Part shown: positions 1 to 5,159 of the stretch, piece by piece
Layout of the letters: each line of letters starts with the position of its first letter
Numbering within the stretch: position 1 is the first letter of the stretch
DNA from: Proteobacteria bacterium UBA1847
GTDB lineage: Bacteria > Pseudomonadota > Gammaproteobacteria > Steroidobacterales > Woeseiaceae
Direction: 5' to 3'
DNA length: 5,159 nt
Assembly (NCBI GenBank): GCA_002338605.1
Contig: DDIP01000400.1
Coordinates: 1-5,159 of the forward strand
Position numbers and translations under genes: made by a program
Notes under the pieces: model-generated
Seen by the model: the letters and a program-made list of their open reading frames with translations, nothing else
The model's database searches: none
Told to the model about the DNA's origin: nothing

Positions 1-1
1 T

Positions 2-802
2 GGCGGCTACAATCGCAAGGTTCGTGATGCCATTGCGGCCGGCAAGCCGCTGAAGGACCCGATATTCAAACCACCGGAGTTATTTGACGTCGACAAGCCT
101 ATCGAACACCCGACACTCACGCCATTGCCGTTTATTGTCGTGATCATCGATGAGCTCGCTGACATGATGATGATTGTCGGCAAGAAAGTCGAAGAGCTAA
201 TCGCCCGGCTTGCACAAAAAGCGCGAGCATCGGGAATTCACATGATTCTTGCGACACAACGCCCATCGGTCGATGTCATCACTGGGCTGATTAAGGCCAA
301 TGTGCCCACTCGAATCGCGTTCCAGGTGTCGGCTAAAGTTGACTCACGCACCATTCTCGACCAGATGGGTGCCGAAAATCTGCTGGGGCATGGCGACATG
401 TTGTATCTGCCGCCCGGAACTTCGTTACCGATCCGCGTGCACGGCGCATTTGTCTCGGACAATGAAGTGCACGCCGTGGTGCGGCATTTAAAGAAAAGCG
501 GCGCGCCACGCTATATCGATGAAATTCTGGACGGTCCGTCGAGTCCAACACCGGGGCTGACTGGAATTGACAAGCCGGGAGACTCCGGCGATGCGGAGCA
601 AGACCCACTTTATGACCAGGCTGTGCAGGTTGTACTGGAGACCCGCAAGGCGTCGATATCCGGCGTTCAGCGACGACTCAAGATTGGTTACAACCGGGCG
701 GCAAGAATGGTCGAATCGATGGAAGAGGCTGGCATGGTCGGTCCATTGCAATCAAATGGTTCTCGGGAAATTCTGGTACCGAATGCAGCAAAAGATGACT
801 AA
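2..802 (+). CDS. ftsK: DNA translocase FtsK, C-terminal part (5' end outside window)
   Basis: This is the last 266 residues of FtsK, the ATP-driven, septum-anchored motor that pumps double-stranded DNA toward dif and activates XerCD during chromosome segregation. The frame is open to the left edge (it begins GGYNRKV), so the TTG at 125 is not the start. Within the fragment, the Walker B strand IVVIIDE (about residues 45-51, acidic pair D50/E51) is followed by [20 protein letters not shown]. Next come the conserved [17 protein letters not shown] block (about 84-100) and the [11 protein letters not shown] segment, which complete the RecA-like motor. A short Pro/Gly/Asp-rich linker leads to the gamma winged-helix domain (about 201-260, [20 protein letters not shown], then [19 protein letters not shown]), which in known FtsKs reads KOPS sequences. 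Walker A and the membrane and linker domains lie upstream of the window. The gene ends in TAA, and the last 8 bases overlap the proposed lolA start. Identification is firm. Confidence 0.97.
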   Translation, partial: GGYNRKVRDAIAAGKPLKDPIFKPPELFDVDKPIEHPTLTPLPFIVVIIDELADMMMIVGKKVEELIARLAQKARASGIHMILATQRPSVDVITGLIKANVPTRIAFQVSAKVDSRTILDQMGAENLLGHGDMLYLPPGTSLPIRVHGAFVSDNEVHAVVRHLKKSGAPRYIDEILDGPSSPTPGLTGIDKPGDSGDAEQDPLYDQAVQVVLETRKASISGVQRRLKIGYNRAARMVESMEEAGMVGPLQSNGSREILVPNAAKDD

Positions 803-1457
803 ATCAAATACTTTGTGCACGGTAACGCTGTTGCTGATGGCCATTCAGGCAGAGGCGCAGTCCGCCGCAGACGATCTCGGGCAGCGTCTTATCAATGACT
901 TTGTAAACAAGGTTATTACACTCGAGGGCAACTTCGAGCAGTCGCTTATCGATGCGGAAGGGTCCATTATTGACCGTAGCAGTGGCACATTGGAAATAGA
1001 ACGGCCCAAGCGGTTTCGATGGTCTTATGCCGATCCGTACGAGCAGTGGCTGGTTGCCGATGGGCTCAATATCTGGAGCTACGACCTCGACCTGGAGCAG
1101 GTGACGGTCAAGCCACAGGCCGATGCACTCGCGAATACGCCGGCACTTTTGCTTGGAGGGTCCGATCGGGCGCTCGAACAATTTGATTACGGCGGTACGA
1201 CCGTGGAGAAAGTCACGACCTGGGTACGACTCGAACCGAAAGACAAGAGCAGTGGATTTAACCGGGTCGAACTCGGGTTTATCAACGAACAACTGCGGCG
1301 CATGATTTTTTACGACAATCTTGAGCAAACGACACTGATAGCGCTCGATCAGGTCAGGATTAATGAACCGATCGACGATGAGCGCTTTCGTTTTGTCGTG
1401 CCGCCGGATGTCGACCTGGTTGGGACACCCGTGGTGGCCGAAGCCACGACGCCCTGA
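795..1457 (+). CDS. lolA: Outer-membrane lipoprotein carrier protein LolA
   Basis: LolA is the periplasmic chaperone that takes mature lipoproteins from the LolCDE ABC transporter in the inner membrane and hands them to LolB at the outer membrane. The 220-residue product begins with a Sec signal peptide: a short basic start (MTKSN), a hydrophobic core around residues 7-17 and an AEA-Q signal peptidase I site after residue 21. The mature part carries family blocks: a GNFEQS strand (45-50), ERPKRFRW (69-76), [14 protein letters not shown] (84-97), NTPALLLGG (114-122) and a C-terminal [10 protein letters not shown] (198-207). Length is close to the usual 200-210 residues. The frame stays open upstream to 567, but that part overlaps ftsK and precedes the signal peptide. 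ATG 795 is preferred; ATG 783 (adding MQQK) is an in-frame alternative. Neither has a clear Shine-Dalgarno, which suggests coupling to ftsK translation. The stop TGA shares its A with the next gene's ATG. Confidence 0.93.
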   Translation: MTKSNTLCTVTLLLMAIQAEAQSAADDLGQRLINDFVNKVITLEGNFEQSLIDAEGSIIDRSSGTLEIERPKRFRWSYADPYEQWLVADGLNIWSYDLDLEQVTVKPQADALANTPALLLGGSDRALEQFDYGGTTVEKVTTWVRLEPKDKSSGFNRVELGFINEQLRRMIFYDNLEQTTLIALDQVRINEPIDDERFRFVVPPDVDLVGTPVVAEATTP

Positions 1458-1867
1458 TGCTGCCGCTTCGCCACCTAAGGCGCTGGCAAATGGCCAGTCT
1501 GTTGATACTGATCATGGTGCTGATTGCCGCACTGATGCCGGCCGTGTGGTTTTGGGACGACCGGGTCAAGGGTATTGCATGGTTCCAGTCAGTCGACAAG
1601 TGGTTGCATGGCATCACATTTCTTGTCCTGACAGTTTGGTTCGCGGGCCTGTATAAAGTGCAGTCCTATTGGCGCATCGCTCTGGGATTGCTGGCTTTCG
1701 GTTTATTGATTGAGTTGTGCCAGCGCATGGTGACCTACCGCACCGCTGACTGGCTCGACGTTGGTGCCGACGCGGTCGGCATTATCGCCGGTCTCGCGAT
1801 TTCCCTTGCCGGTGCCGGAGGCTGGAGTCAACGGCTGGAAGCACGGTTGGTCGGCGACCGGAGCTGA
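1457..1867 (+). CDS. VanZ-like family small membrane protein
   Basis: This 136-residue polytopic membrane protein has about four hydrophobic segments: 12-32, 51-66, 72-88 and 103-120. It shows the VanZ-like family pattern: a D-K-W-L-H motif (47-51) at the start of the second helix, an I-E-L-C-Q motif (85-89) at the end of the third, then R95, D98 and D101 in TADWLDVGADAVGIIAGL, leading into the last helix. VanZ itself gives low-level teicoplanin resistance in enterococci. The biochemical role of the stand-alone proteobacterial relatives is not established, so no function is assigned. The ATG overlaps the lolA stop by one base (TGATG), a typical reinitiation junction. I see no strong Shine-Dalgarno. 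The TGA stop lies two bases before the rarA start. The E. coli lolA-rarA junction has no such gene. Envelope placement and coupling to lolA fit a cell-envelope role, but that is inference. Confidence 0.85.
   Translation: MLPLRHLRRWQMASLLILIMVLIAALMPAVWFWDDRVKGIAWFQSVDKWLHGITFLVLTVWFAGLYKVQSYWRIALGLLAFGLLIELCQRMVTYRTADWLDVGADAVGIIAGLAISLAGAGGWSQRLEARLVGDRS
1860..1863 (+). promoter_or_regulatory. Shine-Dalgarno GGAG of rarA
   Basis: GGAG lies six bases upstream of GTG 1870, inside the last codons of the VanZ-like gene. It is the clearest ribosome binding site among the plus-strand genes here and supports GTG at 1870 as the rarA start. Confidence 0.6.
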
Positions 1868-1869
1868 TT

Positions 1870-3191
1870 GTGGCTGACCTGTTCGCCACCGAGCATGACC
1901 TCGGAAGCCCGCTGGCTGATCGCATGCGACCAGCCGACCTATCGGAATTCTACGGGCAGCGTCACCTGTTGGCCGACGGCAAGCCGCTGCAACGCGCGAT
2001 TGCACAGGGGCGGACGCACTCCATGGTGTTCTGGGGCCCACCCGGCACGGGGAAAACAACGCTGGCGCGTATGATAGCGACGACGACCGATTCGCATTTC
2101 ATTGCGCTGTCGGCGGTGATGGCAGGTGTTAAGGATATTCGAGCCAGTGTTGCCGAAGCCGAACAGCATCGGCAAATGCGAAATCGCGGAACCGTCCTGT
2201 TCCTGGACGAAGTGCATCGATTCAACAAGTCGCAACAGGATGCATTTCTTCCCTTCGTCGAAAACGGAACACTGACGTTTATCGGCGCAACGACAGAGAA
2301 TCCTTCTTTCGAATTGAACAATGCGTTGCTCTCTCGCGCGCGTGTCTACGTGCTCAAGATGCTCGAGGTTGACGAACTCGTCGAGATCTTGAATCGTGCA
2401 CTGAGAGACTCGGCTCGCGGGCTGGCTGACCGTTACACAATCAAAAGCGAATCCATCGCGCTGCTCGCAAGTGCTGCCGACGGTGACGCAAGACGCGCAC
2501 TGAATCTGCTCGAACTGGCGGCCGATCTGGCCGATGACGGGAACATTAGCGATGTGATAGTCAACGAAGTCGCCTCTGGCAATCGCAGGCGATTCGACAA
2601 TCAGGGCGAGTATTTCTACGATCAGATATCCGCTTTGCACAAGTCGATCCGGGGCACAGATCCGGATGCTTCGTTGTATTGGCTAATGCGCATGCTTGAT
2701 GGTGGCTGCGACCCGCTTTATATTGTGCGCCGACTGATTCGCGTTGCGTCGGAAGACATTGGTAACGCCGATCCGCGTGCCTTGCAGATCGCCCTGAACG
2801 CATGGGAAACACAGGAACGACTCGGAAGTCCGGACGGCGAGTTGGCAATTGCACAGGCCGTCGTCTACCTTGCTTGTGCCGCCAAGAGCAATGCTGTCTA
2901 TGTGGCGACCAAAGCTGCGATGGAAGACGCACAGAAACGCGGTTCACTTGAAGTTCCGATGCACCTTCGCAATGCGCCGACACGACTGATGAAAGACCTG
3001 GGCTACGGTGAACAATATCGCTATGCACACGACGAGGATGCCGCGTTTGCTGCCGGTGAGAAGTACTTTCCCGACGACATGAGCCCGACGAAGTATTATC
3101 ATCCCGTGCCTCGCGGTCTCGAGATCCGGATTCGCGAAAAACTCGACGAATTGGCACAACTCAACAAACGAAACCAATCCAGAAAACCGAA

Positions 3192-3195
<4 letters not shown>
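1870..3195 (+). CDS. rarA: Replication-associated recombination protein A (RarA/MgsA), AAA+ ATPase
   Basis: RarA (MgsA, Mgs1/WRNIP1 family) is a tetrameric clamp-loader-like ATPase that acts at stalled replication forks; E. coli RarA interacts with SSB and separates strands at duplex ends. The 441-residue product is full length. In order: an N-terminal stretch LADRMRPADLSEFYGQRHLL (15-34); Walker A GPPGTGKTT (56-64); Walker B VLFLDE (109-114) followed by VHRFNKSQQDAFLP; sensor 1 ATTENPSFELN (140-150); arginine-finger region LLSRARVY (153-160); sensor 2 DGDARRALNLLE (204-215). The C-terminal oligomerisation domain contains SLYWLMRMLDGGCDPLYIVR (268-287), RVASEDIGNADPRAL (291-305) and HLRNAPTRLMKDLGYG (365-380). 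All ATPase motifs look intact. The GTG start is supported by GGAG six bases upstream and lies two bases after the preceding stop. The gene ends in TGA, overlapping the serS start as ATGA. Identification is firm. Confidence 0.97.
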
Positions 3196-4470
<1,275 letters not shown>

Positions 4471-4472
<2 letters not shown>

Positions 4473-4506
4473 AAAAAGGTCGAAGCCCTGCAGGGCTTCG
4501 ACCTTT
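4471..4506. terminator. Intrinsic terminator, shared by convergent serS and the YccA-like gene
   Basis: Bases 4475-4506 form a perfect 32-base palindrome centred on CTGCAG. As RNA it makes a 14-bp stem (4475-4488 with 4493-4506) closed by the tetraloop UGCA. The run of seven A at 4471-4477 gives a seven-U tract for minus-strand transcripts, so the terminator is strongest for the YccA-like gene, whose stop is about 15 bases away. In the plus direction the hairpin is followed by CCAGG, with only UUU at its base, so it is weaker for the serS operon. The A run overlaps the last two bases of the serS TAA stop (4470-4472). Confidence 0.88.
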
Positions 4507-4520
4507 CCAGGTGTGATTGT

Positions 4521-5159
4521 CTAGTCGCGACTCATAAACAGGCGCAGCACATACCAGAACATCAGCGCGATCGATGCGAACAACGCCATTGCTGCGGCAA
4601 CGTATCGATCTTGCGGGTAGTGATTCATGATATTTGATGTGTCATACAGCACGGCTGCACCCGCGAATCCAATCATTGCGACCGAAAACCAGGTACCGAG
4701 CTGAAACCCGAACAGGATGGATGCGACAATGCCGACGAGCGCCAGGATTCCGCCCCATACCAGGATGCCCCGCAGGAAAGTAAAGTCCTTGCGAGTAATC
4801 ATCGCGGTGGCGACGAGACCAACCGATCCCATCAGCGTTACGCCGGCGGCACTTTCGATGACTCCCGGCTGCTGCATTTGGGCGACCAGAATCAGTGGTG
4901 AGAAAATAATCGCCTCGGCGCCAACAAACAACGCGAACGCAGCGTACTGCGCCGGGACTGATTCCAGCCGGTGGGCGACGTGCGACGCACCCCATCCGAC
5001 CAGCATGAATGCGCCCAATGTCATCAACCAGTTGTTCACCATCGCCGGCGCAATGCGCATGGCGATGCCTGAGCTGATCAAATAAGCTTCAATTGCGGCG
5101 AAGGCGAGAATCGCCCCGACAACATGTGCATAGGACTTCCAGATGAACTCGGAACGATC
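4521..5159 (-). CDS. Bax inhibitor-1 / YccA-like family membrane protein (N-terminus outside window)
   Basis: The gene runs leftward, ends in TAG (complement of 4521-4523) and is open to the right edge. The upstream residues DRSEFIWKSYAHVVGAILAF are typical of this family's N-terminal region, so TTG 5081 is internal and only a short N-terminal tail is missing. The 212 visible residues, counted from the edge, hold about seven hydrophobic segments: roughly 12-30, 43-60, 71-93, 102-122, 129-150, 156-174 and 187-206. The BI-1 signature is in the C-terminal part: AAVLYDTSNIMNHYP (168-182), then DRYVAAAMALFASIALMFWY (184-203). The YD aspartate (D173) corresponds to one half of the di-aspartate pH sensor of B. 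subtilis YetJ. The second position is Ser (LFASIALMF), as I recall for E. coli YccA. YccA modulates the FtsH protease; other members leak Ca2+. The exact role here is unknown. It is convergent with serS and not part of that operon. Confidence 0.9.
   Translation of the reverse strand, partial: DRSEFIWKSYAHVVGAILAFAAIEAYLISSGIAMRIAPAMVNNWLMTLGAFMLVGWGASHVAHRLESVPAQYAAFALFVGAEAIIFSPLILVAQMQQPGVIESAAGVTLMGSVGLVATAMITRKDFTFLRGILVWGGILALVGIVASILFGFQLGTWFSVAMIGFAGAAVLYDTSNIMNHYPQDRYVAAAMALFASIALMFWYVLRLFMSRD

Noticed and set aside
567..794. An N-terminal extension of lolA back to 567
   Set aside because: It lies wholly within ftsK in another frame, looks like shadow sequence rich in Arg and Trp, and would bury the clear signal peptide that begins near 795.
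804..1328. Long open frame on the minus strand opposite lolA (174 codons)
   Set aside because: It is antisense to a confidently identified gene, has no recognisable domain, and is explained by the codon pattern of the plus strand.
1939..2640. Minus-strand open frame of 233 codons opposite rarA
   Set aside because: rarA motifs occupy the plus strand throughout. The antisense product is rich in Cys, Arg and Gln, with no domain I recognise.
4521..5081. YccA-like gene starting at TTG 5081
   Set aside because: The frame continues to the right edge with family-like sequence (EFIWKSYAHVVGAILAF), so the start lies outside the window.
4717..5085. Plus-strand open frame of 122 codons opposite the YccA-like gene
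   Set aside because: The minus strand encodes a clear seven-helix BI-1 family protein. The plus-strand product has no family features.

Overview
The window is a compact stretch of a gammaproteobacterial chromosome, from an organism I cannot name. The gene order ftsK, lolA, rarA, serS is the classic housekeeping cluster of that class (E. coli has lrp-ftsK-lolA-rarA-serS). The proteins look like ordinary gammaproteobacterial orthologs. GC content appears moderate, a little above 50% by eye. There are no signs of phage, insertion sequences, CRISPR or tRNA genes. By my reading this is core genome rather than an accessory island.

Layout from left to right: (1) the 3' part of ftsK, the septal DNA translocase, cut by the left edge (2-802, +). 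(2) lolA, the periplasmic lipoprotein carrier (795-1457, +). (3) A small VanZ-like membrane protein (1457-1867, +), which sits between lolA and rarA, where E. coli has nothing. (4) rarA/mgsA, a replication-associated AAA+ ATPase (1870-3195, +). (5) serS, seryl-tRNA synthetase (3192-4472, +). (6) A perfect 32-base palindrome that serves as a terminator between convergent genes (4475-4506). (7) A YccA-like member of the Bax inhibitor-1 family (4521-5159, -), whose N-terminus lies beyond the right edge. All five plus-strand genes overlap or nearly touch (8 bp, 1 bp, a 2 nt gap, 4 bp). They are therefore probably co-transcribed and partly translationally coupled. The only real intergenic space is 4473-4520. 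No stretch over 300 bases lacks a gene.

The one real anomaly is in serS. Its frame is intact from the first to the last conserved block, about 426 residues, the normal SerRS length. But codon 278 (4023-4025) is TGA, inside the motif 2 loop, in the block that normally reads R-Q/M-H-Q-F-[DE]-K-V-E. The match resumes in the same frame right after it, so this is a codon change and not a frameshift. TGA ends lolA, the VanZ-like gene and rarA in this same window, so wholesale reassignment of TGA is unlikely. What remains is a base or assembly error, a real nonsense allele with another serS copy elsewhere, or readthrough/recoding. The stop context is the leaky UGA-C, and a 10-bp hairpin with one mismatch begins at the next base. 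SerRS is also the enzyme that charges tRNA-Sec, so a selenocysteine reading is tempting. However, the hairpin does not fit the bacterial SECIS rules I know, and I do not favour that idea without further evidence.
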